The notes: a model not told the origin generated them from the letters alone. A stretch of DNA of 64,000 bases from an uncultured Phocaeicola sp. (GCA_944320845.1 CALUJA010000012.1:30390-94389); one strand, 5' to 3'. Counted from the first letter of the stretch, positions 35,662 to 44,492 are shown. A program made the numbers and translations.

Positions 35662-36965
35662 TTGTTGATTATAGATTTGATTTTTCTTAATATGTTTATT
35701 GGCATCCATCTTCTAATATTGGTTAGATAGATAGACTTTTTTACATGTTTTTGGGCTTGTAAGACAATATCTTCTTTTGATAATTTTTCTCTTTCAATAA
35801 ATTGCAAAAGTTCTTTTTGTGTTTTTTGTGTTTGTGAAAAAGGTATAAATTCTATATCTTGTTGTTTAAATAAATAGGAATCAATGGGATTGGAAAGGGT
35901 TGTTAAAGTTTTAGACCAAATACTGACAGACATTTTCCGTTCTATAATATGTTGTCCTTTAAGTAATTCTTCTATGTTTGCATTATTTAAAGTAATAAAG
36001 TTTGAATTTTTTAAATCTTCTATTAGCTTTTGTCCGGTCGTTGTTCTGGTAATTATTACAGAATCACCTTTTTCCCAATCTACATTAGACATTCCCCACG
36101 GATCTCCTACTACAATATCTGCAAATGTATTAAGTTTGTCATAACATACCCGACATCGAGGTGCGGTAAACATCTCTTTTAATGAAAGACGGTATATGTT
36201 AGGAAGAACATATTCAGTGCCTTTGTCATATGAGACTACGATAGGAGCTGTTTTATAAGGATAGTAATAATTTCCTTTGCGAACATTTTTTTTTCTCCAA
36301 TTAATTTTAGCTGTGCCATTTGCACAAAATCTTATCATAACATTTTGAATGGTTTCACAAAGTGTACGGTCACATATGAGTCCTATTTTATATTTGATAT
36401 TAGAATATTTTTTTATTATTTCTTCTAATTTGATAGCACCTTGTATGTGGCAAGGTAAACCAACTAAGGCTATTGATTTAAATTTTGCAGTATCTTTGAT
36501 GACAGATAGTATGTCTACAGGAGTGTAACATGATTTTTGACATTCATATAGTTGGTTTATATCAGTTATAACAAAAGGAGTTACAATGGGAGGATTTCCA
36601 GATAACATTTTGCAAACAATAGCTGCTTCTATTTTTTTAGCTTTGAATAAAAATTTTAATAATGCAGTACAAATGCCTCCACTTTGTGCATTGTTGAATA
36701 TCTGTTTGTCAGTAGATTTTCCGATATATATATTGTTAATGTTTCCTATATATCTATCAGGGAATGTTTTGTATAAAGTTTTATCTAAAGATGGACAAAC
36801 TTTGATGCATAAACCGCATTCGATACATGATTCATTTACTGTTGCATACATACGTCCAATGGTACTTTTTTTGAAATTTATAGCATCTTTAGGACATATG
36901 GCTTTACATGCTCCGCAGTTGGAGCACATAAAAAAATCTGAAACTTTTTGTATATTATTCATCAT
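35658..36965 (-). CDS. Coenzyme F420 hydrogenase/dehydrogenase beta-subunit family iron-sulfur protein
   Basis: A 435-residue protein with two N-terminal 4Fe-4S ferredoxin motifs, CSNCGACKAICP near residue 14 and CIECGLCIKVCP near 42, then the FrhB-type N- and C-terminal domains (SGGICTALLKFLF near 95, GLPCHIQGAIKL near 169, FTAPRCRVCYDKLNTFADIVVGDPWG near 270). Bacteroidetes are not known to make F420, so a flavin-linked redox step on a capsule sugar is more likely; the real reaction is unknown. It is coupled to the pyruvyl transferase downstream and overlaps the wzx end by about 11 nt. The second Met (36962) is an alternative start. Confidence 0.85.
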   Translation of the reverse strand: MMNNIQKVSDFFMCSNCGACKAICPKDAINFKKSTIGRMYATVNESCIECGLCIKVCPSLDKTLYKTFPDRYIGNINNIYIGKSTDKQIFNNAQSGGICTALLKFLFKAKKIEAAIVCKMLSGNPPIVTPFVITDINQLYECQKSCYTPVDILSVIKDTAKFKSIALVGLPCHIQGAIKLEEIIKKYSNIKYKIGLICDRTLCETIQNVMIRFCANGTAKINWRKKNVRKGNYYYPYKTAPIVVSYDKGTEYVLPNIYRLSLKEMFTAPRCRVCYDKLNTFADIVVGDPWGMSNVDWEKGDSVIITRTTTGQKLIEDLKNSNFITLNNANIEELLKGQHIIERKMSVSIWSKTLTTLSNPIDSYLFKQQDIEFIPFSQTQKTQKELLQFIEREKLSKEDIVLQAQKHVKKSIYLTNIRRWMPINILRKIKSIINK

Positions 36966-38496
36966 AAAGTTTCTGCTTATTTTTTATAGCACGAAATTTA
37001 GAGTGTATAAATAGTCGTTCTTCTTTTTTGCAACCAATAAAATAGATACTTGTTGTGATAGAGATAATGGCGGCAAAAGATGTAAGAATTAATCGAGTAA
37101 AAGATTCAGGGATAAAAAAAGAAAGGATTAAAGGTATAGCGATAGAAGAAAATCCTACTTTTATAACATTTATATAAACTTTATTTAGATATTGATGTAT
37201 TGAAATACTTATCATGTGTTTTAACATGTATAATCGTGATGCTAAACAGCCTTGAGAGATTATGATGGCAACAATCATGATTATTTCAGGGAAAAAATTT
37301 AATCGTAATAATAAATAAGCTAAAGGTAGATTTAGCATTTGTAGTCCTCCTACAATTATTTGGTAATTACGTATTCTTCCTGTAGCAAGCTGTGCGATGA
37401 TGAGCGGTTGTGAAATACATTCACTCATAGCGAAAATAAGCGATAATTGTACAAATAGTACAGTATGTTCTGGAACTATATTTAGCCATAATTTTAAAAT
37501 GTAATGGGTGTTTATTAAAACAGGTAAAGAAATGAATAGTAATAAGTAAAATGAAAGTCGCGCACCTTGAAAGATTAATGTCATCATATATTGATGATTT
37601 TCAGATGCGTAAGATTTTGTAATTTGAGGATTGAGGGCTGTCATGAAATTAGTAACAAATCCTTGTACTGCAGCATTTACTTGAAAAGCAATGCCTCTTG
37701 CGGCATTGATGGTAGGCCCACAAAATAAATTAATAACAATGTTGCCTCCTTGATCTCTTAATATGGCAGAGGAAGAACCGATAAAATTCCATCCGGCAAA
37801 GTTGAACATTTGTCTTAAAAGTTGTTTATCCCAATAAAAATGATAAGTGCATTCTTTAAAATGTCGTTTACAATAAATTCCATAAATGAATCGAATAATT
37901 ATAGCGACAAGACACATTAAAATTGCATAAAATATTAATTTGTCGGTTGGAGAAATTATAATAAAGTATGCTACTATTAATTTTCCTACAGATTCTATAA
38001 TGCTTATGTATGCGAATGCGGACATTTTTTCATGAGCAATAATACTTGCATTATAAGGAACACTTATTAGATTGATAATAAAAGTGAATAAGGAAAATTG
38101 AAAGACCCAGTTTGCTGCTTCTATTCTATTTCCCGGAATGTTCATTTTATTATTTAAAAACCATATACCGATTGTTTCGCCAATAAAAATAAGAATGATT
38201 GATAGAATGATTAAAATTGTAATTGCAGACGAAAATATTTTTTCTAAGTTGTTCTGATTTTTTTTCCCTAGTTCAAAAGTTATGAAACGACTAATTGCTG
38301 ATGATAAAGATCCTGATATTACTGAAAACATGGCGACAACACCACCAATTACATTGTAAATGCCAAAATCTTCAACTCCCAATGCATTTAATACTACGCG
38401 TGAAGTATATAATGTTACAAGTATATTAAGTAGCATTCTAACATACAATAGCAATGTATTTTTTACTATACGTTTAGAATTTGCAACTTGTGACAT
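36955..38496 (-). CDS. wzx: Polysaccharide flippase (Wzx-like, MATE/MVF superfamily)
   Basis: A 513-residue membrane protein with about twelve to fourteen hydrophobic helices that should flip lipid-linked repeat units to the periplasm. The N-terminus VANSKRIVKNTLLLYVRMLLNILVTLYTSR and the next segment VLNALGVEDFGIYNVIGGVVAMF are typical of the Bacteroidetes Wzx group. The start at 38496 (MSQVANSK) fits family length and lies behind a canonical promoter at 38589-38619; a 90-residue in-frame extension to 38763 would run through that promoter and is rejected. It is the first gene of the capsule operon. Confidence 0.88.
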   Translation of the reverse strand: MSQVANSKRIVKNTLLLYVRMLLNILVTLYTSRVVLNALGVEDFGIYNVIGGVVAMFSVISGSLSSAISRFITFELGKKNQNNLEKIFSSAITILIILSIILIFIGETIGIWFLNNKMNIPGNRIEAANWVFQFSLFTFIINLISVPYNASIIAHEKMSAFAYISIIESVGKLIVAYFIIISPTDKLIFYAILMCLVAIIIRFIYGIYCKRHFKECTYHFYWDKQLLRQMFNFAGWNFIGSSSAILRDQGGNIVINLFCGPTINAARGIAFQVNAAVQGFVTNFMTALNPQITKSYASENHQYMMTLIFQGARLSFYLLLFISLPVLINTHYILKLWLNIVPEHTVLFVQLSLIFAMSECISQPLIIAQLATGRIRNYQIIVGGLQMLNLPLAYLLLRLNFFPEIIMIVAIIISQGCLASRLYMLKHMISISIHQYLNKVYINVIKVGFSSIAIPLILSFFIPESFTRLILTSFAAIISITTSIYFIGCKKEERLFIHSKFRAIKNKQKLYDE

Positions 38497-38530
38497 AAAC
38501 TTTAGCTTACTTCTTCCCAAAGCTTCGCCG

Positions 38531-38567
38531 TTACCTGTCCCATGTGGAGAGTTCACATGCAAGGTAA
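38531..38567 (-). promoter_or_regulatory. Hairpin in the capsule operon leader RNA
   Basis: TTACCT (38531-38536) pairs with AGGTAA (38562-38567) and CATGTG (38541-38546) with CACATG (38554-38559), a 12-bp two-part stem with a small internal loop and a 7-nt end loop. It lies in the roughly 85-nt leader between the promoter and wzx. A leader structure here could act in antitermination or attenuation, as known for UpxY-dependent capsule operons, but no UpxY gene is in the window. Confidence 0.5.
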
Positions 38568-38588
38568 GCGGATGGATGTTATGTTCTG

Positions 38589-38619
38589 CAAAAATACGCT
38601 TAATCCGCGAAAGGGCAAA
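38589..38619 (-). promoter_or_regulatory. Promoter of the capsule operon (-7 and -33 boxes)
   Basis: On the minus strand TTTG (38619-38616) is followed after 19 nt by TATTTTTG (38596-38589), a full match to the Bacteroides -33/-7 pattern at the ideal spacing. Transcription should start near 38582. I see no flanking inverted repeats of the kind that make Bacteroides capsule promoters invertible. Confidence 0.78.
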
Positions 38620-39110
38620 AAATGATAAGGGAATTTTGCTCTTTGCGGAACGTTTTGTTGTGAAATGAAGTGATTTGACAAATACTGCTCGGTGGGAGTA
38701 TAAAAATAAATTTTTATTTTTCTCTTTTTGTTTTTTCTTTTTTACTCTCACTGCTCTCACCATGGGGGATAAAGCGTTGCGGGAAAGCGGGTTATGGGGT
38801 GGTGGTAGTAACTTGTTTTTAGCGTTCGGTTATGGTTGCTGCCACCACCCGGAGAGGCTTTTTCATGGGGGGACTTGACTTTGGCTGTAAAATGTTGTAT
38901 CTTTAATCGCTTTTTTCGATGTTTTTTATGATGGAAGGATGGAAATGTGGGTCAGGTTTTCGGGGGACTTCTCTAAAGGCGCAAAGATGTTTTCATGCGC
39001 TTGATGCCGTGGTTTGATAGGGGTAAGGCAGGATTTTTACCGGAGTAAAATCCGATGCTCTGCCTTGTTGTTTTACAATTAGTCTTTTGTTATTCTTTTT
39101 TTGATTGCTT
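38620..39110. other. Intergenic region between capsule operon and VapE gene, with large inverted repeats
   Basis: No gene is visible. GGGTGGTGGTAGTAAC (38797-38812) pairs with GTTGCTGCCACCACCC (38835-38850), 16 bp with two G-T pairs and a 22-nt loop. A second compound hairpin has AAGGCAG (39025-39031) with CTGCCTT (39060-39066) outside an inner GGATTTTTAC / GTAAAATCC stem. Either may end or attenuate transcription. A weak -7-like TATCTTTA is at 38898-38905, with TTTG 14 nt upstream. Confidence 0.5.
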
Positions 39111-41174
39111 ATGAAAATAACTAAACGGACTCTGTACGGAAAAGTATGGGGACAGCGTATCATGTCGCTCGATGAAGTAGCGGCACAGGTCAAGTATGAA
39201 CGGACGAAGCTGCTTGTGGAGGCGTTTCGCAAAAGGTGGGAGATGTCGCTTCCAAGCCAGAGGGAAGGGCTTGACAGGAAGATGCCGAGGCTGCTTTTCG
39301 GGGGTGCATTCTGTAAGGAGGGCATGAAAGCCTATAGCGGATATGTGTTGCTGGAGGTGGAACGGTTGCAAACGCAGGAAGAGGCGGAGTCGCTGAAAAG
39401 GAAGATAGCGGCCTATCCGCAGGTGCTGTTTGCCATGACGGGGGCGGACGGCCGGAGTGTGAAGTTTGTGGTGCCGTATACCAGACCGGACGGCTCATTG
39501 CCGCAGACGGAAGAAGAGGCCGCGCTGTTTCATGCCCATGCCTTCCGCCATGCGCTGAAGACTTTCGAGCCCCGTCTGGGCTGTCCGATAGAGCTTCGGA
39601 AGCCGGATGTGGGGCGGTCGTGCCTGCTCAGTCACGATTCGGATGTGTATTATAATCCGCAGGCTTTTGCCATTCATCTGGAACAGCCTTTGTCTATGCC
39701 CGAAGAGAGCCTTCATCAGGAACGGTATGAAAGGATTTCTTCTGCGGAAGATTCGGGCAAGTCGCTGTATGACCGTTATCGCTATGCTTCCATCCAGTAT
39801 GAACTGGCCTTTCGCCGCACACTGGAGCGCTACGGGGACTTGGGCGGCAGTCCGGACTTGAAGCCTGCGCTGGTTTGTTTCGCGGAGTTGTGTTTTGATG
39901 CGGGCATTGGCGAGGAGGATTGTGTGAAGTGGACGGCCCTTTATTTAGGGGCCTTATTGGGCGAAGTGGAGATACGCGAAACGGTGGGCAATGTCTACGG
40001 GGTGCGTGAAGGGGCGGGAAGCAGGCCTGTGTGCAGACCCGAACAACTTCAGGCCTTGAAGATGGAGGAGTTTATGACGCGCCGCTATGAGTTCCGCTTC
40101 AACACGATGACCGGTGCGCCGGAGTATCGCGAGCGCAACAGCTTCTGTTTCAGTTTCCGTCCGCTGACAGAGCGGGTGCTTAACAGCATTGCCCTGAACG
40201 CGCAGCAGGAGGGGCTGATGTTGTGGGACAGGGATGTGAGGCGTTATGTCTATTCCGACCGCCTAGCCGATTATGCTCCGATTGAAGGTTATCTGAAGAA
40301 TCTTCCGGAGTGGGACGGTAAAGACCGTATCCGTGCGTTGGCAGCGCGCATTCCGTGCGGCAATCTTCATTGGGAACAGCTGTTTTATACCTGGTTTCTC
40401 TCTATGGTCGCCCACTGGCAGGGAAGGGATGTCCGTCACGGCAACAGTGTCTCGCCTTTGCTCGTGGGCGGGCAGGGGTGCGGAAAGTCCACTTTCTGTC
40501 TGAATCTGATGCCTCCGGAGCTGAGAATGTATTATACCGACAGCATCGATTTCGGCAAGAAGCGCGATGCGGAGCTTTATCTGACGCGTTTCGGGCTTAT
40601 CAACATCGATGAGTTTGACCAGGTGAGCGAGCGTCATCAGGGCTTTCTGAAGCACTTGTTGCAGAAGCCGGTGGTGAATCTGCGCAGACCTTATGCCGCT
40701 TATGTGGAGGTGGTGAAGCGTTATGCTTCGTTCATCGCCACGAGCAACCATGCGGATTTGCTGAATGACCCGTCGGGAAGCCGGCGGTTTATCTGCATCG
40801 AAGTCAGGGGAATGATAGACAATGCGCAGCCCGTGGACTATGGTCAGCTCTATGCGCAGGCGGTTGCGGCACTGAATGGCGGCGAGCGCTACTGGTTGAA
40901 TGCGGAGGAGGAGCGAAGGCAGATGGCAGCCAATGAGGATTTCCGGCAGCGTCCGCTTTATGAAGACTTGTTTTACCGTTATTACCGTCCGGCTGCGGAG
41001 GAGGAACAAGGGGAGAGGATGTCGGCAGGCGAGCTGTATCTGTCGCTGCAGAGGAAAAGCGGCGTGAAGCTGGCTCCGGGAAAAATCGCTCATTTCGGGC
41101 GCTTTCTGAAAAGTGCCGTGGAGCGGAATGCCCATACCAAGCGCGGAGTTTTATATTTTGTGGTGGAAAAATGA
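39111..41174 (+). CDS. VapE-like P-loop helicase with BT4734-type N-terminal domain
   Basis: A 687-residue protein with an N-terminal BT4734/primase-like domain (residues 1-200, KRTLYGKVWG ... FAMTGADGRSVKFVVPY) and a C-terminal virulence-associated-E/superfamily 3-like ATPase: PLLVGGQGCGKSTFCLNL (Walker A, near 455), INIDEFDQVSERHQG (Walker B, near 500) and FIATSNHADLLNDPSGSRRF (near 545, with the sensor Asn and Arg finger). This family occurs in phage and mobile elements, and in Bacteroides is also common beside capsule loci; its role there is unknown. The start at 39111 is the first ATG; a TTG at 39105 is also in frame. It is divergent from the capsule operon. GC-rich compared with that operon. 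Confidence 0.85.
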   Translation: MKITKRTLYGKVWGQRIMSLDEVAAQVKYERTKLLVEAFRKRWEMSLPSQREGLDRKMPRLLFGGAFCKEGMKAYSGYVLLEVERLQTQEEAESLKRKIAAYPQVLFAMTGADGRSVKFVVPYTRPDGSLPQTEEEAALFHAHAFRHALKTFEPRLGCPIELRKPDVGRSCLLSHDSDVYYNPQAFAIHLEQPLSMPEESLHQERYERISSAEDSGKSLYDRYRYASIQYELAFRRTLERYGDLGGSPDLKPALVCFAELCFDAGIGEEDCVKWTALYLGALLGEVEIRETVGNVYGVREGAGSRPVCRPEQLQALKMEEFMTRRYEFRFNTMTGAPEYRERNSFCFSFRPLTERVLNSIALNAQQEGLMLWDRDVRRYVYSDRLADYAPIEGYLKNLPEWDGKDRIRALAARIPCGNLHWEQLFYTWFLSMVAHWQGRDVRHGNSVSPLLVGGQGCGKSTFCLNLMPPELRMYYTDSIDFGKKRDAELYLTRFGLINIDEFDQVSERHQGFLKHLLQKPVVNLRRPYAAYVEVVKRYASFIATSNHADLLNDPSGSRRFICIEVRGMIDNAQPVDYGQLYAQAVAALNGGERYWLNAEEERRQMAANEDFRQRPLYEDLFYRYYRPAAEEEQGERMSAGELYLSLQRKSGVKLAPGKIAHFGRFLKSAVERNAHTKRGVLYFVVEK

Positions 41175-41177
41175 AAG

Positions 41178-41197
41178 GTAGCCTGCTGCAAGGCTAC
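41178..41197 (+). terminator. Small hairpin after the VapE gene
   Basis: GTAGCCT (41178-41184) pairs with AGGCTAC (41191-41197), 7 bp with a 6-nt loop, starting right after the stop codon. No T-run follows, so its termination strength is uncertain. Confidence 0.35.
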
Positions 41198-41290
41198 GGA
41201 AAAGAAAGGCATTCCGCCAAATATTGTCCGGAATAAAACCGCTTGTCCTGAATTTAGGGCTTTCGGTGAATAGGGTGTTCATTTAATTTA

Positions 41291-41298
41291 TACATTTG
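41291..41298 (+). promoter_or_regulatory. -7 promoter box of the GNAT-nitrilase gene
   Basis: TACATTTG matches TAnnTTTG and lies 27 nt ahead of the ATG at 41326, which also supports that start over an upstream in-frame codon at 41296. Confidence 0.6.
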
Positions 41299-41325
41299 CA
41301 CCCGGAAAAGATTAAACTGTTTTAT

Positions 41326-42870
41326 ATGGAACCGATGCATAAAATCAATAAAGTAGAGGTGCGCAATCTTCAGATGGAGGATTACGCCCAACTCTCGCAG
41401 TCGTTTACGCGTGTGTATGCGGATTCGGATGTGTTTTGGACAAGGGAGCAAATCAAGAAATTGATTACCATTTTCCCGGAAGGGCAGATTGTGACAGTGG
41501 TCGATGGCAAGATAGTGGGCTGTGCGCTGTCTATCATCGTGGATTATGATATGGTGAAAGGCGACCATACCTATGCGAAGGTGACGGGCAATGAAACGTT
41601 CAACACACACAATCCGAAGGGGAACATCCTGTATGGCATTGAGGTTTTCATTCATCCGGAATATCGGGGTCTGCGTCTTGCCCGCCGTATGTATGAATAT
41701 CGCAAGGAACTTTGTGAAAAGCTGAACCTGAAGGCCATCATGTTTGGCGGGCGTATACCGAACTATCACAAGTATGCCGACAAGATGCGCCCGAAGGAAT
41801 ATATCGAGAAGGTGCGTTCGCGCGAGATTTATGACCCGGTGCTGACATTTCAGCTTTCGAATGACTTTCATGTGCGCCGCGTGATGCGCAATTATCTGCC
41901 GAATGACGAGGAGTCGAAGCACTGTGCCACGCTGCTTCAGTGGGACAACATTTATTACCAGCCGCCTACGGATTCTTATGTCGACCGCAAGACGACGGTG
42001 CGCGTGGGACTGGTGCAGTGGCAGATGCGTTCGTATAAGACGCTTGACGATGTATTCGAGCAGGTAGAGTTCTTTATCGACGCGGTGGCAGGATATAAAA
42101 GTGACTTTGTGCTGTTTCCGGAGTATTTCAATGCACCGCTGATGGCGAAGTTTAACGATATGGGCGAGGCGCAGTCCATCCGTTCGCTGGCTCAGTATAC
42201 GGAAGAGATGCGCGACCGCTTTGTCAATCTTGCCATCAAGTATAACATCAACATCATAACGGGGAGCATGCCTTACCTGAAAGAGGACGGTTCGCTGTAT
42301 AATGTAGGTTTTCTTTGCCGGCGCGACGGTACACATGAGATGTATGAAAAGATTCATGTGACTCCGGATGAGGTGAAGAGCTGGGGACTGACCGGAGGAA
42401 AGCGTGTGCAGACTTTTGAAACGGACTGCGCGAAAATCGGAGTGCTGATATGCTATGATGTAGAGTTCCCCGAACTCTCGCGTCTGATGGCCGACCAAGG
42501 GATGCAGATTCTTTTCGTGCCTTTCCTTACGGATACGCAGAACGGCTATTCGCGGGTGCGGGTGTGTGCGCAGGCGCGTGCCATAGAGAACGAATGTTTT
42601 GTGGTGATTGCGGGCAGTGTGGGCAACTTGCCGCGCGTTCATAACATGGATATCCAGTATGCACAGTCTGGTGTGTTCACTCCGTGCGACTTTGCTTTCC
42701 CGACCGACGGGAAGCGGGCCGAGGCAACTCCGAACACGGAGATGATTCTGGTTTCCGATATTGACCTGGATTTGCTGAACGAACTGCATACGTATGGCAG
42801 TGTGCGCAATCTGCGTGACCGGCGCAATGACTTGTATGAACTGCGCATGAAGAAGTCGGCGCAGGAGTAG
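41326..42870 (+). CDS. GNAT acetyltransferase fused to a carbon-nitrogen hydrolase (nitrilase superfamily)
   Basis: A 514-residue two-domain enzyme. Residues 1-200 form a GNAT acyltransferase domain (VEVRNLQMEDYAQLSQSF, then the acetyl-CoA loop region GIEVFIHPEYRGLRLARRMYEYR). Residues 220-505 form a nitrilase-type amidase with its Glu-Lys-Cys triad: E in DFVLFPEYF, K in MYEKIHVTPDE, and C in GVLICYDVEFPE. The fusion is a known architecture; its natural substrate is not established. It is a monocistronic gene by the look of the promoter upstream and the inverted-repeat element downstream. A second in-frame Met lies three codons later. Confidence 0.9.
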   Translation: MEPMHKINKVEVRNLQMEDYAQLSQSFTRVYADSDVFWTREQIKKLITIFPEGQIVTVVDGKIVGCALSIIVDYDMVKGDHTYAKVTGNETFNTHNPKGNILYGIEVFIHPEYRGLRLARRMYEYRKELCEKLNLKAIMFGGRIPNYHKYADKMRPKEYIEKVRSREIYDPVLTFQLSNDFHVRRVMRNYLPNDEESKHCATLLQWDNIYYQPPTDSYVDRKTTVRVGLVQWQMRSYKTLDDVFEQVEFFIDAVAGYKSDFVLFPEYFNAPLMAKFNDMGEAQSIRSLAQYTEEMRDRFVNLAIKYNINIITGSMPYLKEDGSLYNVGFLCRRDGTHEMYEKIHVTPDEVKSWGLTGGKRVQTFETDCAKIGVLICYDVEFPELSRLMADQGMQILFVPFLTDTQNGYSRVRVCAQARAIENECFVVIAGSVGNLPRVHNMDIQYAQSGVFTPCDFAFPTDGKRAEATPNTEMILVSDIDLDLLNELHTYGSVRNLRDRRNDLYELRMKKSAQE

Positions 42871-42892
42871 AATCTTTATGGGATGGGGAAGG

Positions 42893-42982
42893 GTTGTCGA
42901 GGCGTCAGGAGACAATGTCTTTTAATACGGATAATTGCATGTCTGTGTGCTATAAAGTCTTGCCGCCAGACGCCTCGACAAC
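42893..42982. repeat. 90-bp element with 17-bp inverted repeats between convergent genes
   Basis: The left arm GTTGTCGAGGCGTCAGG (42893-42909) is matched by CCAGACGCCTCGACAAC (42966-42982), 16 of 17 bases complementary, separated by 56 nt. It fills the gap between the convergent GNAT-nitrilase and rfbC genes. It may be a bidirectional terminator or a small palindromic mobile element; no target-site duplication is apparent. Confidence 0.65.
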
Positions 42983-42989
42983 TCGTTTC

Positions 42990-43559
42990 CTAATAAAGCT
43001 CTTCGTTGTAGTCAAACAGCCAGTCGGCATCCTTCAGCAGCGGGTGATGCTTGTCCTTCTCCGAAAGGATGATTTTGTCGGCGGGAACGCGCCAGTCGAT
43101 GCCCAGCATCGGGTCGTTCCATGCTATTGCGCCTTCGCTTTGGGGCGCATAAAAATTGTCGCACTTATATTGGAAAATGACTTCTTCCGTCAGCACGCTG
43201 AAGCCGTGTGCGAATCCCCGCGGGATAAAGAACTGGCGGTGGTTGTCTTCTGTCAGTTCAACGGCCACGTGTTGCCCGAAGGTGGGAGAGCCTTGGCGGA
43301 TATCGACCGCCACATCCAGTACGGCCCCCCTGACGACTCTTACCAGTTTGCTTTGGGCGTAAGGCGGTTTCTGAAAATGGAGTCCGCGGAGAACGCCGTA
43401 GCTTGACTTGCTTTCATTGTCTTGCACAAAGCGGACGGTGCGCACCTGACGGTCGAAATCGCGTTGTGAGAACGATTCGAAAAAATATCCCCGTCCGTCA
43501 ATGAACAGGCGCGGCTCGATGATGACCGCGCCTTCGATATCCGTTTTTATTATTTCCAT
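42990..43559 (-). CDS. rfbC: dTDP-4-dehydrorhamnose 3,5-epimerase
   Basis: Third step of dTDP-L-rhamnose synthesis. The 189-residue cupin protein has FIDGRGYFFESFSQRDFD, then YGVLRGLHFQKPPYAQSKLVRVVRGAVLDVAVDIR with the catalytic histidine in RGLHFQ near residue 61, and FIPRGFAHGFSVLTEEVIFQYKCDNFYAP near 110-138 with the conserved tyrosine. It starts directly after the rfbA stop codon (no gap), so both are one operon read leftward. rfbB and rfbD are not in this window, so the pathway must be completed elsewhere. Confidence 0.95.
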   Translation of the reverse strand: MEIIKTDIEGAVIIEPRLFIDGRGYFFESFSQRDFDRQVRTVRFVQDNESKSSYGVLRGLHFQKPPYAQSKLVRVVRGAVLDVAVDIRQGSPTFGQHVAVELTEDNHRQFFIPRGFAHGFSVLTEEVIFQYKCDNFYAPQSEGAIAWNDPMLGIDWRVPADKIILSEKDKHHPLLKDADWLFDYNEELY

Positions 43560-44465
43560 CTAATCCAGATTTTTTTGTTCCCTTCGTTCTATCTCGTCGA
43601 TTACTTTCAGCAGGTATTGTCCGTATTGGTTTTTAAGCATCGGCTGTGCCAGTTCGCGCATCTTGTCCTTGGTAATCCATCCTTGGCGTAAGGCGATGCC
43701 TTCCAAGCAGGCCACTTTCAGCCCCTGACGCTTCTCTATGACCTCGATGTAGGTAGAAGCCTCGGCCAGTGAGTCGTGAGTGCCGGTATCGAGCCAGGCA
43801 AAGCCGCGTCCCAGAGTCTGCACTTTCAGTTCTCCGCCGGCGAGGAAACATTGGTTTACAGAGGTGATTTCCAGTTCGCCGCGTGCTGAAGGCTTGATTG
43901 ACTTGGCCACTTCCACCACCTTGTTCGGGTAGAAGTAGAGTCCGGTTACGGCATAGTTTGATTTGGGGTGCTGAGGCTTTTCCTCGATGGAAAGGCAGTT
44001 CCCGTTTTTGTCGAATTCGGCCACTCCGTATCGCTCCGGGTCGCTGACCCAATAACCGAATACGGTGGCTTTTCCTTCGGTCTCGGCGGTGCGTACCGCT
44101 TCCTTCAGCAAGACCGTGAAACTGTTTCCGTGGAAGATGTTGTCGCCTAAGATGAGGCAGGCGGCATCATTCCCGATGAATTTCTCGCCGATAATGAAGG
44201 CTTGCGCCAGTCCGTCGGGCGAGGGTTGCTCGGCATATTCGAAGCTTACGCCGAAATCGCTTCCGTCTCCCAGCAGTCTCCGGAAACTTGGCAGGTCATG
44301 CGGTGTGGAGATTATCAGGATTTCGCGGATGCCGGCAAGCATCAGCACCGAAATGGGATAATATATCATCGGTTTGTCGAAAATGGGCAGCAACTGTTTG
44401 CTGACTCCTTTGGTGATGGGATAAAGGCGCGTACCCGACCCTCCGGCTAAAACAATACCTTTCAT
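43560..44465 (-). CDS. rfbA: Glucose-1-phosphate thymidylyltransferase
   Basis: Makes dTDP-glucose from dTTP and glucose-1-phosphate, the first step to dTDP-rhamnose. The 301-residue product has the nucleotide-binding start [45 protein letters not shown] near residue 107 with the metal-binding Asp, [19 protein letters not shown] near 147 and [16 protein letters not shown] near 225. Length and motifs match RmlA. A near-consensus promoter box TTACTTTG lies upstream at 44493-44500. rfbC follows immediately. Confidence 0.96.
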   Translation of the reverse strand: MKGIVLAGGSGTRLYPITKGVSKQLLPIFDKPMIYYPISVLMLAGIREILIISTPHDLPSFRRLLGDGSDFGVSFEYAEQPSPDGLAQAFIIGEKFIGNDAACLILGDNIFHGNSFTVLLKEAVRTAETEGKATVFGYWVSDPERYGVAEFDKNGNCLSIEEKPQHPKSNYAVTGLYFYPNKVVEVAKSIKPSARGELEITSVNQCFLAGGELKVQTLGRGFAWLDTGTHDSLAEASTYIEVIEKRQGLKVACLEGIALRQGWITKDKMRELAQPMLKNQYGQYLLKVIDEIERREQKNLD

Positions 44466-44492
44466 AAGCGTTTGGTTAATGGTTCATGCCTG

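Noticed and set aside
38497-38763. A 90-residue N-terminal extension of the Wzx frame
   Set aside because: It would run through a canonical promoter and the leader hairpin, is Lys-rich and unlike Wzx proteins. The Met at 38496 matches the family start.
41254-42915. 553-residue minus-strand open frame
   Set aside because: It is fully antisense to the GNAT-nitrilase gene, whose motifs are clear; the frame is a codon-bias shadow rich in His, Arg and Ile.
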